Part shown: piece by piece, positions 7,693 through 14,247 of the stretch
Numbering within the stretch: position 1 is the stretch's first letter
Layout of the letters: every line of letters starts with the position of its first letter
Assembly: GCA_031269405.1 (NCBI GenBank)
Contig: JAISZE010000163.1
Coordinates: forward strand, 1 to 14,247
Direction of reading: 5' to 3'
DNA: 14,247 bases
DNA from: Treponema sp.
Lineage (GTDB): Bacteria > Spirochaetota > Spirochaetia > Treponematales > Breznakiellaceae
Notes under the pieces: model-generated
What the model saw: the letters and a program-made list of their open reading frames with translations, nothing else
What the model was told of the DNA's origin: nothing
The model's database searches: none
Translations under genes and position numbers: made by a program

Positions 7693-8955
7693 TCAGTTAG
7701 CTCCGGCTTTTCCCATAGCGAAAGCGCCGCCGGAAGGCTCGGCATCACCATTCCCGCCAAAGCCGCGGTAACGGATGATAGGAGGAATATCCAAATCCTC
7801 TTCGGTATAGCCGGAGTTCCGGTAAGGAAGGCATCCGGGCGACCTGGCCTTTCCTGTCATCTGCTGGTACTCGGAACTGGAGACATTATCATCCTCATTT
7901 CTGACGATCTCCATTTGGGTGATCCTGGATTCCTTTTCGGCCAGCTTTAATTCAAAACCGGTGGCTATCACCGTTACCTTGACGCGGTCTTCCAGATCGG
8001 AATCGAAATAGAGGCCCGCGATAATATTGGCATCAGGAGCCGCATCGGTAGTAATGCTCTCTACAATTTCGTTGTATTCCACAAGGGGAAATTCCTTTGA
8101 ACCTGCCACATAGATCAGCATCGCCTTGGCGCCTTTTATGGAAATGTCTTCCAAAAGAGGGTTGTCCATGGCGTTGGAAACTGCTTCAGTGACCCGGTTC
8201 TCGCCGTCGCCGTAACCGATGGACATAAGGGCGTCTCCTTTGTCCTTCATGACCGTTACCGCGTCTGCGAAGTCTATATTGATAAAACCGGTCTCGATGA
8301 TGAGGTCCGATATGCCCTGGACGCCCTGGCGGAGCACATCGTCGGCTTTCCCGAAGGCATCCAGGCACGAAGTGGTACGCTCCACGTTGCTGAGGAGTTT
8401 CTGGTTAGGAATCACAATGAGGGTATCCACTTCTTCCCGCAGCCTGGCAATACCTTCTTCGGCCACCCGCATCCTGTTGGCCCGTTCATAGTTGAAGGGC
8501 TTGGTAACCACCGCCACAGTAAGGGCCCCGAGGTCTTTGGCTATTTTGGCGATAACCGGAGCTGAACCGGTTCCTGTCCCGCCGCCCATTCCGGCGGTAA
8601 TGAATACCATGTCCGCGCCTTTGAGCAATTCCCGGATCTGCTCCTCGTTTTCAAGAGCCGCCTTTTCACCCGTAGCGGGATCCCCGCCGGCGCCTCTTCC
8701 CTGGGTGAGTTTGACGCCGATTTGCAGCTTGATATCGGCATTGTTTTTACCGAGGTCCTTGCTGTCTGTATTGACAGCGATGAATTTGACGCCCTTGATG
8801 CCGTACCGGATCATCCCGTTCACGGCATTGGAACCGCCGCCGCCGGTCCCGACAACCACGATGCTTACCGGCTGCTGTTCCCAATCAGGAACCCCGGCTG
8901 AAACAAACGCCGGCTGTTGCTGTGTTTCCCGTTCTTCGAGCACTTTGATAGTCAT
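7693..8955 (-). CDS. ftsZ: FtsZ, tubulin-like cell division GTPase
   Basis: FtsZ polymerises with GTP into the Z-ring at midcell and recruits the divisome. The 420-residue protein has a 30-residue N-terminal tail, then [15 protein letters not shown] (34-48), the tubulin signature [11 protein letters not shown] (124-134) and the T7 synergy loop [15 protein letters not shown] (226-240), which completes the GTPase site of the neighbouring subunit. The globular domain ends near residue 342. A linker of about 45 residues leads to the conserved C-terminal peptide [12 protein letters not shown] (387-398), the site that contacts FtsA. Unusually, about 22 more Gly/Ala-rich residues follow that peptide. 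The ATG at 8955 is certain from a strong GGGAGGGG three bases upstream; the GTG at 8973 in the same frame lies upstream of this SD. It follows ftsA after 46 bases, the widest gap in the window. Confidence 0.97.
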   Translation of the reverse strand: MTIKVLEERETQQQPAFVSAGVPDWEQQPVSIVVVGTGGGGSNAVNGMIRYGIKGVKFIAVNTDSKDLGKNNADIKLQIGVKLTQGRGAGGDPATGEKAALENEEQIRELLKGADMVFITAGMGGGTGTGSAPVIAKIAKDLGALTVAVVTKPFNYERANRMRVAEEGIARLREEVDTLIVIPNQKLLSNVERTTSCLDAFGKADDVLRQGVQGISDLIIETGFINIDFADAVTVMKDKGDALMSIGYGDGENRVTEAVSNAMDNPLLEDISIKGAKAMLIYVAGSKEFPLVEYNEIVESITTDAAPDANIIAGLYFDSDLEDRVKVTVIATGFELKLAEKESRITQMEIVRNEDDNVSSSEYQQMTGKARSPGCLPYRNSGYTEEDLDIPPIIRYRGFGGNGDAEPSGGAFAMGKAGAN

Positions 8956-9001
8956 AATCCCCTCCCAAATCACTTATTTTATGTTCCCCAAAACCGGGGG
9001 T
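8956..9001 (-). promoter_or_regulatory. ftsA-ftsZ intergenic leader with strong SD and a small G/C hairpin
   Basis: This is the largest non-coding gap in the window. On the minus strand it contains CCCCCGGTTTTGGGG (8986-9000), able to form a four-base-pair G/C stem with a six- or seven-base loop. Next comes an AT-rich ATAAAATAA and then the ftsZ SD GGGAGGGG (8959-8966). The TAAAAT could serve as a -10 element for an internal ftsZ promoter, but the only -35-like sequence (TTTAAA) is about 19 bases away, so this is weak. No U-tract follows the hairpin, so it is not an intrinsic terminator. Raising ftsZ expression above ftsA is a common need, which makes a local control element plausible. Confidence 0.35.
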
Positions 9002-10261
9002 TTAAAAAAATTCCTTTTTGAGCCATTCCACAAGCTTGTCCCAGAAAGGTTCCCCTCCCTTATCCCTGGGCCGCTCCCCGGCGGGACTGCCGGCACCCAG
9101 ACTTTCGCGGTCAAAACCCTCAAGGACCAGGCCCACAGCAGTGGCAAACGCGGGGTTCTGGTATTCCTCCACTAGGCCTCCCTCGGAATGAGGGAAGCCC
9201 ACCCTTACAGGGGAACCGAAAACCTGGGCCGCAAGTTCCGGGGCTCCCAAAAGCTGGGCCCCGCCGCCTGTGAGCACTATCCCCGCTCCCAGGGGCCGGT
9301 TCAGGGAAAGCTTATCCAGCCTTTCCTTTACCATCTTGAAAATCTCCTCCATACGGGGGCGGATAACAGCCAGTATCTCTGACCGCGGAATGGGCTGGGG
9401 CGGCCTCCCCCCTACGCCAGGAATCAGAATGTCGCTGTTCTCTTCAAGAAACGGCTCCCAGCAGCAGCCTGCTTCAAGTTTTATTTTTTCCGCGTACTCA
9501 GGGGATATATTTTTCAGGATTGATATGTCACTGGTAACCTGGGCGCCCCCTGCGGGGATGGTGGTAGTGGAATAAGGCGCCCCTTCGAGATACACCAGCA
9601 CGTCTGTTGTCCCCCCTCCCAGGTCGATAAGCGCCACGCCAAGTTCTTTTTCTTCAGGGGAAAGGACGGAACGGCCTGCCGCCAGAGACTGGAGTAACAG
9701 ATCGTTGACACGGAACCCAGCGCGGTTGACGCATTTGATAAGGTTTTGAGCTCCTGTAACCGAACAGGTGATGATATGCACCTCGGCTTCAAGACGCACG
9801 CCGATCATGTCCAGGGGATCCTTGATGCCTTTCTGATCGTCCACAATGTAACTCTGGGGTATCACTTCCAGGATCTGGCGGTCCATGGGAATGACCACCG
9901 CCCTGGCGGCTTCGAGGACCCGTTCCACGTCTTCCTTGCCTATCTCCCGGGTTTCCCGGTTCCTCCCGGTAACCGCCACGACCCCCCGGGAATTGATCCC
10001 ATCAATATGGCTTCCTCCGATGCCGGTCCAGCAGTTGTGCACCTCCCTGCCGCTCATCATCTCGGCCTTTTCCACAGCAGAACCTATGGATCTGAGGGTA
10101 GCCTCAATATTGACCACCACTCCTTTTTTAAGCCCCGTAGAGGGGCCGGCGCCTACACCGGTGATTTCAAGCTTTCCGGTTTCAATATTGCGTTCGCCTA
10201 TAACAGCGCAGACTTTGGTTGTGCCGATGTCAAGACCGACAAACAAATCTTCAGTACTCAG
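9002..10261 (-). CDS. ftsA: FtsA, actin-like membrane tether of FtsZ; probable CTG start
   Basis: FtsA is an actin-fold ATPase that binds the FtsZ C-terminal peptide and the membrane, organising the early divisome. Counting from the CTG at 10261 there are 419 residues: phosphate-1 loop [16 protein letters not shown] (8-23), the FtsA-specific 1C domain with [15 protein letters not shown] (33-47), HVIPQ-like [13 protein letters not shown] (131-143), phosphate-2 [11 protein letters not shown] (211-221), VGGRPPQ (283-289) and adenosine motif [12 protein letters not shown] (326-337). The C-terminal amphipathic helix [15 protein letters not shown] (405-419) is the membrane-targeting sequence. There is no ATG near the N-terminus. 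A perfect AGGAGG sits six bases before the CTG, which gives [13 protein letters not shown]. The TTG at 10246 would start at LFVGLDIG but lies 21 bases from that SD. The CTG start overlaps the ftsQ stop by 11 bases. Confidence 0.95.
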   Translation of the reverse strand: MSTEDLFVGLDIGTTKVCAVIGERNIETGKLEITGVGAGPSTGLKKGVVVNIEATLRSIGSAVEKAEMMSGREVHNCWTGIGGSHIDGINSRGVVAVTGRNRETREIGKEDVERVLEAARAVVIPMDRQILEVIPQSYIVDDQKGIKDPLDMIGVRLEAEVHIITCSVTGAQNLIKCVNRAGFRVNDLLLQSLAAGRSVLSPEEKELGVALIDLGGGTTDVLVYLEGAPYSTTTIPAGGAQVTSDISILKNISPEYAEKIKLEAGCCWEPFLEENSDILIPGVGGRPPQPIPRSEILAVIRPRMEEIFKMVKERLDKLSLNRPLGAGIVLTGGGAQLLGAPELAAQVFGSPVRVGFPHSEGGLVEEYQNPAFATAVGLVLEGFDRESLGAGSPAGERPRDKGGEPFWDKLVEWLKKEFF

Positions 10262-11075
10262 AGGAAGCCTCCTTCAGGGTATACGACGCCATTCCTGCCC
10301 GGAAATCAATATCGCCGATTCCAGGTTCTTTCGCCGCCAGAACATCCACCATTAACAGGGTATAGCGTAGCAGATCTTCGTTCAGTTCAGAAAGGCGGAC
10401 CCTTATCTGTTTATGAACAGGATAGAGGATTAAATCAAAACCGTCAAAGGATTTGCGGCTAATGCGGATCTCCGATACGGCTGACAGCAATTCCGGGGCG
10501 TTCATTCTGATGGATTCGATAGCGGAGAAACAGGAGGTAAACATAGCCGGAAGCCGCATGCCCGGAACAGGGTCCTCGATCACCAGCCCGGAAACCAGCG
10601 GGAGTTCCGGGATTGTTTCCAGGTACGTTCCCGATCCTACCTGGAAAACAACCCCTGCGGAATCAAAAAACACCGGCACCGCTATTCCGTCGCGTCCGGC
10701 CAGGGCCATTGCCGCCGGGCTGCGGCCTTCGAGGATTATTTCCAGTTTGTCAGGAAAATGCTTGAAAACCCGGGCCTTCTCGATCTGCGGCAGCGCTTGC
10801 AGGCGTTTTTCAACATCCCGAACATTAATGGAAATGAACGATGACTGCACGCCGATTCCCGCCAATGCCAGAACATGTTCCCGCCCCAGGCCCCTGACGG
10901 AAGAGACCTCTATGTGCGAAAAAGGCATGAACGGCGTAATACCCAAAAGCCAGACAAGTTCCGCCCCTGCGGCGAAGCAGACGGCCATGATGATCCATTT
11001 AAGGACTTTGTCGAATCTCGCGCCGGATTCCCGGACCTCAGCGGTATCTCTGGAGTACATATAATCTCCCGGCAT
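10251..11075 (-). CDS. ftsQ: FtsQ/DivIB, bitopic divisome protein with POTRA domain
   Basis: FtsQ joins FtsL and FtsB in the complex that links early divisome proteins to septal peptidoglycan synthesis. The 274-residue protein has a short cytoplasmic N-terminus, one membrane segment at about 24-46 (KVLKWIIMAVCFAAGAELVW), and an extracytoplasmic POTRA region beginning FSHIEVSSVRGLG (52-64) and running to LEIILEGRSPAAM (111-123). The beta domain follows, containing a FFDSAGVVFQ segment. FtsQ is weakly conserved in sequence, so the call rests on this architecture together with its place between ftsW and ftsA. The ATG at 11075 lies one base after the ftsW stop with GGAGG six bases upstream. A second in-frame ATG at 11060 with its own GGGAGA is a possible alternative start. 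The stop overlaps the probable ftsA CTG start. Confidence 0.9.
   Translation of the reverse strand: MPGDYMYSRDTAEVRESGARFDKVLKWIIMAVCFAAGAELVWLLGITPFMPFSHIEVSSVRGLGREHVLALAGIGVQSSFISINVRDVEKRLQALPQIEKARVFKHFPDKLEIILEGRSPAAMALAGRDGIAVPVFFDSAGVVFQVGSGTYLETIPELPLVSGLVIEDPVPGMRLPAMFTSCFSAIESIRMNAPELLSAVSEIRISRKSFDGFDLILYPVHKQIRVRLSELNEDLLRYTLLMVDVLAAKEPGIGDIDFRAGMASYTLKEASSEY
10268..10273 (-). promoter_or_regulatory. Ribosome binding site of ftsA (AGGAGG)
   Basis: A perfect AGGAGG on the minus strand, inside the last codons of ftsQ. A TGA in the ftsA frame lies immediately upstream of it, so translation cannot begin further upstream in that frame. The only usable codons after it are CTG at six-base spacing and TTG at 21-base spacing. 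This site is the main reason for placing the ftsA start at CTG. Confidence 0.75.
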
Positions 11076-11076
11076 G

Positions 11077-12231
11077 CTACGCCTCCACCCTGACGGCCCG
11101 GGCCGCAAAAACAGGCGCCTGGGTCCTGGAAATATTAACCACCAGCCCTGTCATAAGGAGCGTAGTCGCCAAGGACGATCCTCCGGCTGAAAAAAACGGC
11201 AATGGAAGGCCCGTAGCGGGGACCGCCCCGGCGGCTACCGCGATGTTGAGGAGTGTCTGGGAAACAATCATAGTTACCAGCCCGAAACCCAGAAGCCTGA
11301 AAAAAGCTTTTTCGGTTCCCAGAGCAGCCCGGTATCCCCTGAAAGCGAAGACCACAAAAAGGAAGGCAAAGAGCAGAATCCCCAGGAAACCGGCTTCTTC
11401 GGCAAAAGCGGAAAAAATAAAGTCCGAATGGATCTCAGGAACACTGGCAACCTTCCTGGTCCCCTGCCCTATGCCCTTGCCCCAGAATCCGCCGGAAGTC
11501 ACGGAAAGCACCGAGGACCTGACCTGGTAGCCTGCGCCCTGGGGGTCCCAGTCAGGGAGAAAGAAACTTATGACCCTGCGGAACCGGTGCTCTTTGGTCA
11601 AAACAAGGAGGGCCGCTATAGGGCAGAGAATGAACACGGCGCTGAAAAAATAACGGAATTTAACCCCAGCAAAGTAGAAGATAAAGAGGGCGTTCAGAGC
11701 GATAAAAAGGGCCGTGGAAAAATTGTTCTGTAAATATATCAGCAACGAAAAAAGTGTGGTTATCATCACCGGAGGTAGTATGCCTTTGGAGAAACGGTCT
11801 ATCTCGGAGCCCTTCTTGTCGAAAATATGCGCCAGGTAGAGGGGCAGTACCAGTTTGACCAGCTCAGAAGGCTGGTAGGTCCAGGAACCCAGGTGTATCC
11901 ACCGGGAAGCGCCGTTTTTGGAAACCCCGATGCCTGGAACAAACGTAAGGCAGCAGAGGATTATTGTCCCGATCACCAGGGGCTTAACCAGCTTTCGGAG
12001 AAATTCCAGCTTAATATACGCTGCGGCGAAGAAGAGCGCCAGCCCTGCGGCGCCAAGGGCAGCCTGGCGGGTGAAAAAATAGAGGCCGTCCCCAAAGAAC
12101 CGTTCGGCGAAAGCGAAAGATGAGGAGTAAAGGGTAACCAGCCCCATTCCGGTAAGGAAGAAAACAGAGGCTATCAAAACATGATCCGCCTGGCGCCTGA
12201 CAGCCGGCATTTCCGCTTCAAATTGGCTCAT
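11077..12231 (-). CDS. ftsW: FtsW, SEDS-family septal peptidoglycan glycosyltransferase
   Basis: Polytopic membrane protein that polymerises lipid II into septal glycan together with a class B PBP. The 384 residues show repeated hydrophobic segments (first at about 18-36, then 55-72, 83-100 and onward, consistent with about ten membrane spans). SEDS motifs are present: GASRWIHLGSWTYQPSELVKL (107-127), the extracytoplasmic block PEIHSDFIFSAFAEEAGF (265-282) with the essential-type Asp270, and the C-terminal GLPLPFFSAGGSSL (341-354). The usual Q-P-D-F/L-G-T block reads QNNFSTA (168-174), a noticeable substitution. FtsW is preferred to RodA because of its place in the division cluster next to mraY and ftsQ. 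The ATG at 12231 has AGGGGA about five bases upstream, 8 bases after the mraY stop. Longer readings of the frame up to 12327 run into mraY and look unlike protein. Confidence 0.94.
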   Translation of the reverse strand: MSQFEAEMPAVRRQADHVLIASVFFLTGMGLVTLYSSSFAFAERFFGDGLYFFTRQAALGAAGLALFFAAAYIKLEFLRKLVKPLVIGTIILCCLTFVPGIGVSKNGASRWIHLGSWTYQPSELVKLVLPLYLAHIFDKKGSEIDRFSKGILPPVMITTLFSLLIYLQNNFSTALFIALNALFIFYFAGVKFRYFFSAVFILCPIAALLVLTKEHRFRRVISFFLPDWDPQGAGYQVRSSVLSVTSGGFWGKGIGQGTRKVASVPEIHSDFIFSAFAEEAGFLGILLFAFLFVVFAFRGYRAALGTEKAFFRLLGFGLVTMIVSQTLLNIAVAAGAVPATGLPLPFFSAGGSSLATTLLMTGLVVNISRTQAPVFAARAVRVEA

Positions 12232-12239
12232 AGCATCCC

Positions 12240-13319
12240 CTATTGGATCTTCAGCGTCGAAAGCGCGATGATCGCAAACAACCCTCCAAGGATCCAGAAC
12301 CGGATGACCAGTTTGTTTTCGGCCCATCCGGACAGTTCAAAATGATGATGAAGAGGCGCCATTTTGAACACCCGCTTCTTCCTGAGTTTATAGGAGCCCA
12401 CCTGTATAATTACCGAGGCGATCTCCAGGACAAAAACTCCTCCGATGATGAGGAGCAGGATCTCCTTCTTGATAATAAGGGAGATGACTGCGATCACCCC
12501 GCCAAGAGACAGACTTCCCACATCGCCAATAAAAACCTCAGCAGGGTGGGCATTGAACCAGAGGAAGCCCACGCAAGCCCCTACGGCGGCAAGGCAGAAA
12601 ACCGTCAGCTCCCCTGCGCCGGTGATATAGGGAATTCCAAGGTACGACGAGTAATCAGCCCTGCCTGAAAGATATGTCAGGATAGTAAGGGTGATGAACA
12701 CCAGGATAAGGAGCCCCGCCAAAAGGCCGTCCAGGCCGTCTGAGAAATTCACCGCATTGGATTCGCCGACAATAAGGAGGACCCCGAAGGGTATCCACAG
12801 AACGCCCAGGTCAGCTACGGGATTTTTGAAAAACGGAACGTAAAGCTCGGTTATCCCTTCACCGCCTGAGAAATAGAGGAAGAGCATTACCACTACGGCC
12901 ACAGCGAACTGCCCCGCGAGCTTGGCCCACACAGGAAGGCCGTCTGAGTTGCGGCGGGTTACCTTGAGGTAGTCATCGATAAAGCCGATAAGGCCGAAAG
13001 CCGCAAAGGCCCCAAGGGTAATCAGAACTTTGCTGTTATCCAGATCCATCCAGAGCAGCATGGAAACCGCTACGGCAAGGATGATGAAAACACCTCCCAT
13101 AGTGGGGGTCCCACTTTTTTTAAGGTGGCTTGCCGGACCGTCTTCCCTTATAGGCTGACCCACATTGAGCCGCCGTAATACTTCGATGATCCTGGGGCCG
13201 AATATGAAGCATATAAGCAAAGTAGTCAGCGCGGCGTAGGCCCCCCGGAACGTCAGGTACTGGAAAACGTTGAAAGGGGTGAAATACTTAACCAGAGGAT
13301 AGACAAATTCCAAAAACAT
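12240..13319 (-). CDS. mraY: MraY, phospho-N-acetylmuramoyl-pentapeptide transferase
   Basis: Integral membrane enzyme that transfers phospho-MurNAc-pentapeptide from UDP to undecaprenyl phosphate, making lipid I. At 359 residues it has the standard length (E. coli 360). Key motifs align position for position: SHLKKSGTPTMGG (64-76), FIDDYLKV with Asp115 and Asp116 (113-120), SNAVNFSDGLDGL (187-199, usually NLTDGLDGL), FNAHPAEVFIGDVGSLSLGG with Asp266 (255-274), and MAPLHHHFE with His324-326 (320-328). About ten hydrophobic spans are visible. The ATG at 13319 directly abuts the murF TAA (TAAATG), with a GGGGGGAGG seven bases upstream inside the murF 3' end (13327-13335). ftsW follows after 8 bases with no murD between them. 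Confidence 0.98.
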   Translation of the reverse strand: MFLEFVYPLVKYFTPFNVFQYLTFRGAYAALTTLLICFIFGPRIIEVLRRLNVGQPIREDGPASHLKKSGTPTMGGVFIILAVAVSMLLWMDLDNSKVLITLGAFAAFGLIGFIDDYLKVTRRNSDGLPVWAKLAGQFAVAVVVMLFLYFSGGEGITELYVPFFKNPVADLGVLWIPFGVLLIVGESNAVNFSDGLDGLLAGLLILVFITLTILTYLSGRADYSSYLGIPYITGAGELTVFCLAAVGACVGFLWFNAHPAEVFIGDVGSLSLGGVIAVISLIIKKEILLLIIGGVFVLEIASVIIQVGSYKLRKKRVFKMAPLHHHFELSGWAENKLVIRFWILGGLFAIIALSTLKIQ

Positions 13320-14247
13320 TTAAAAACCTCCCCCCTGGGCCGCCATGGCAGGCTCTCCGGTCAGAATCCCGGTGAGCTGTTCCAGGGCGCAGCCTCGGGA
13401 ACCTTTCAATAAAACCAGATCCCCAGGGCGTATATACTGTCCCAGGATCTCTTCCAAATCCTTCATAGCTTCGGTATGGAAAAAGGGAAAAGCCCTAGAA
13501 GCCAGCACAGTGGCGGCGGTCTCCGTTTCGGCGCCGTACAGGAAGACTTTTTCCGCCAGAGAAGACGCCAGGACGCGGCCAATACGGCGGTGGGCTTCGC
13601 CGGAATCCGGGCCGAGTTCCAGCATGGAACCGATGACATAGACCCTCCTGCCCGGCCAGTCAAGGCTGTCGCAGAATTCCACCGCCGCTTCCAGGCTTTC
13701 GGGATTCGAGTTGTAGCAGTCCCGGATAAGCGTAACCTTTCCGCGAACGATCTCCCCTCTGCCGAAGAGAGGCTTTACCGATTCGAGGCCCCGCTGTATC
13801 CCTTCGGCGCTTACGCCTGTCTCCCTGGCTACGGCAAGAGCGGCGAAGGCGTTTTTCAGATTGAATTTTCCCGGAAGGCCGAAACGGCAAAGACGGCCGT
13901 CCCAGTTTATTTCGGTCCCTTCAAGGCCCAGATCCCTGCAGCCTTTCAGTTCAGAAAAATTGCCGGGCCCGTACATGACGACCCTTCCCTTTACGTCCTG
14001 GGAAAGGAAACCGGCGTACTCATCCTCTTCAGGGATCAAAGCGGTCCCGTTCCCTCTGAAACGGGAAAAAATATTTTTTTTCTCCTCAGCTATTGCCCTT
14101 TTATTGCCGAGAATTCCGATATGGGCAGAACCAATGTTTGTAATAAGCGCGAGGGCAGGTTTAAGCACCCCTGCGAGTTCGGAAATTTCCCCCTTGCGGC
14201 TCATCCCCATTTCAAAGATCCCCGCCTCGTGTTCCTGCCGGACCTTA
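13320..14247 (-). CDS. murF: MurF, UDP-MurNAc-tripeptide:D-Ala-D-Ala ligase; 5' end cut by the window edge
   Basis: Cytoplasmic ATP-dependent Mur ligase that adds D-Ala-D-Ala to complete UDP-MurNAc-pentapeptide, the substrate of the neighbouring MraY. The frame is open to the right edge, giving 308 visible residues; the N-terminal domain and the P-loop are outside. Visible blocks are IFEMGMSRKGEI (around 14187-14219), ALITNIGSAHIGILGNKRAIAEEK (from about 14150), the FNLKNAFAALAVA start of the third domain (around 13830), IRDCYNSNPESLEAA (around 13700-13730), VIGSMLELGPDS (around 13610-13640) and the C-terminal GDLVLLKGSRG (around 13400). The MurF type, not MurC/D/E, is indicated by the EMGM, CYNSNP and LKGSRG blocks together. 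The usual Asp in GDMLELG is Ser here. No start codon is assigned because the ATG at 14210 lies in the middle of the conserved domain. It abuts mraY without a gap. Confidence 0.95.
   Translation of the reverse strand, partial: KVRQEHEAGIFEMGMSRKGEISELAGVLKPALALITNIGSAHIGILGNKRAIAEEKKNIFSRFRGNGTALIPEEDEYAGFLSQDVKGRVVMYGPGNFSELKGCRDLGLEGTEINWDGRLCRFGLPGKFNLKNAFAALAVARETGVSAEGIQRGLESVKPLFGRGEIVRGKVTLIRDCYNSNPESLEAAVEFCDSLDWPGRRVYVIGSMLELGPDSGEAHRRIGRVLASSLAEKVFLYGAETETAATVLASRAFPFFHTEAMKDLEEILGQYIRPGDLVLLKGSRGCALEQLTGILTGEPAMAAQGGGF

Noticed and set aside
7677..7760. Earlier start of the second xer gene at the ATG at 7760
   Set aside because: This would overlap ftsZ by 68 bases and add 28 residues with no Xer similarity; the GTG at 7676 gives a normal N-terminus.
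8986..9000. Hairpin between ftsA and ftsZ as an intrinsic terminator
   Set aside because: The stem has only about four base pairs and no T-run follows it on the minus strand; ftsZ would also be cut off from its operon.
9746..10462. Plus-strand open frame of 238 codons spanning the ftsA-ftsQ junction
   Set aside because: It crosses the antisense of two well-supported genes and shows no family character.
12232..12327. Earlier start of ftsW inside mraY
   Set aside because: The extra residues read through the mraY 3' end and lack membrane or SEDS character; the ATG at 12231 has a proper SD and spacing.
1..14247. tRNA, rRNA, CRISPR arrays, insertion sequences, riboswitches
   Set aside because: Reading both strands showed no cloverleaf-like or repeat-spacer patterns or terminal inverted repeats, and no non-coding room longer than 46 bases to hold such elements.

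Overview
The window is one densely packed, unidirectional gene train. All thirteen recognisable protein genes lie on the minus strand, so transcription runs from the right edge (14247) to the left edge (1). I support no gene on the plus strand. I found no tRNA, rRNA, CRISPR array, insertion sequence or gene-free stretch longer than 46 bases. Reading in the direction of transcription, the order is murF (5' end cut off), mraY, ftsW, ftsQ, ftsA, ftsZ, a Xer recombinase, a membrane-anchored TPR protein, dprA, topA, xerC, hslV, hslU (3' end cut off). Neighbouring genes overlap by 4 to 11 bases, abut, or are separated by at most 46 bases. The whole set therefore looks like one operon, or a few nested ones, with extensive translational coupling.

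Right half (about 7690-14247): a compact division and cell wall (dcw) cluster. MurF finishes the UDP-MurNAc-pentapeptide and MraY transfers it to undecaprenyl phosphate to make lipid I. FtsW is the SEDS glycan polymerase of the septum, FtsQ belongs to the FtsQLB divisome scaffold, and FtsA tethers FtsZ filaments to the membrane. The murD, murG and murC genes that usually sit among these are absent here.

Left half (1-7676): DNA maintenance and proteolysis. Two separate Xer-type tyrosine recombinases (chromosome-dimer resolution family) flank a TPR protein, the ssDNA/RecA-loader family protein DprA, and topoisomerase I with three zinc ribbons. These are followed by the HslV peptidase and its HslU unfoldase. 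The order dprA-topA-xerC-hslV-hslU matches the Bacillus subtilis smf-topA-(trmFO)-codV-clpQ-clpY block without trmFO. Here it is joined directly to the division cluster.

Organism: a fairly GC-rich bacterium. The fused dcw and dprA-topA-xerC-hslVU order, the missing murD/G/C and the protein character suggest a spirochaete of the Treponema group, perhaps a host-associated one. This is recalled from gene order and is not proven by the sequence.

The window is essentially housekeeping, and I do not see a new defence or mobile system. The points most worth a second look are the roughly 75-residue low-complexity insertion in the HslU I-domain, a probable CTG start for ftsA behind a perfect AGGAGG, an FtsZ tail extending beyond its FtsA-binding peptide, and two Xer genes in one operon. 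A conserved-looking but unnamed TPR membrane protein also deserves attention.
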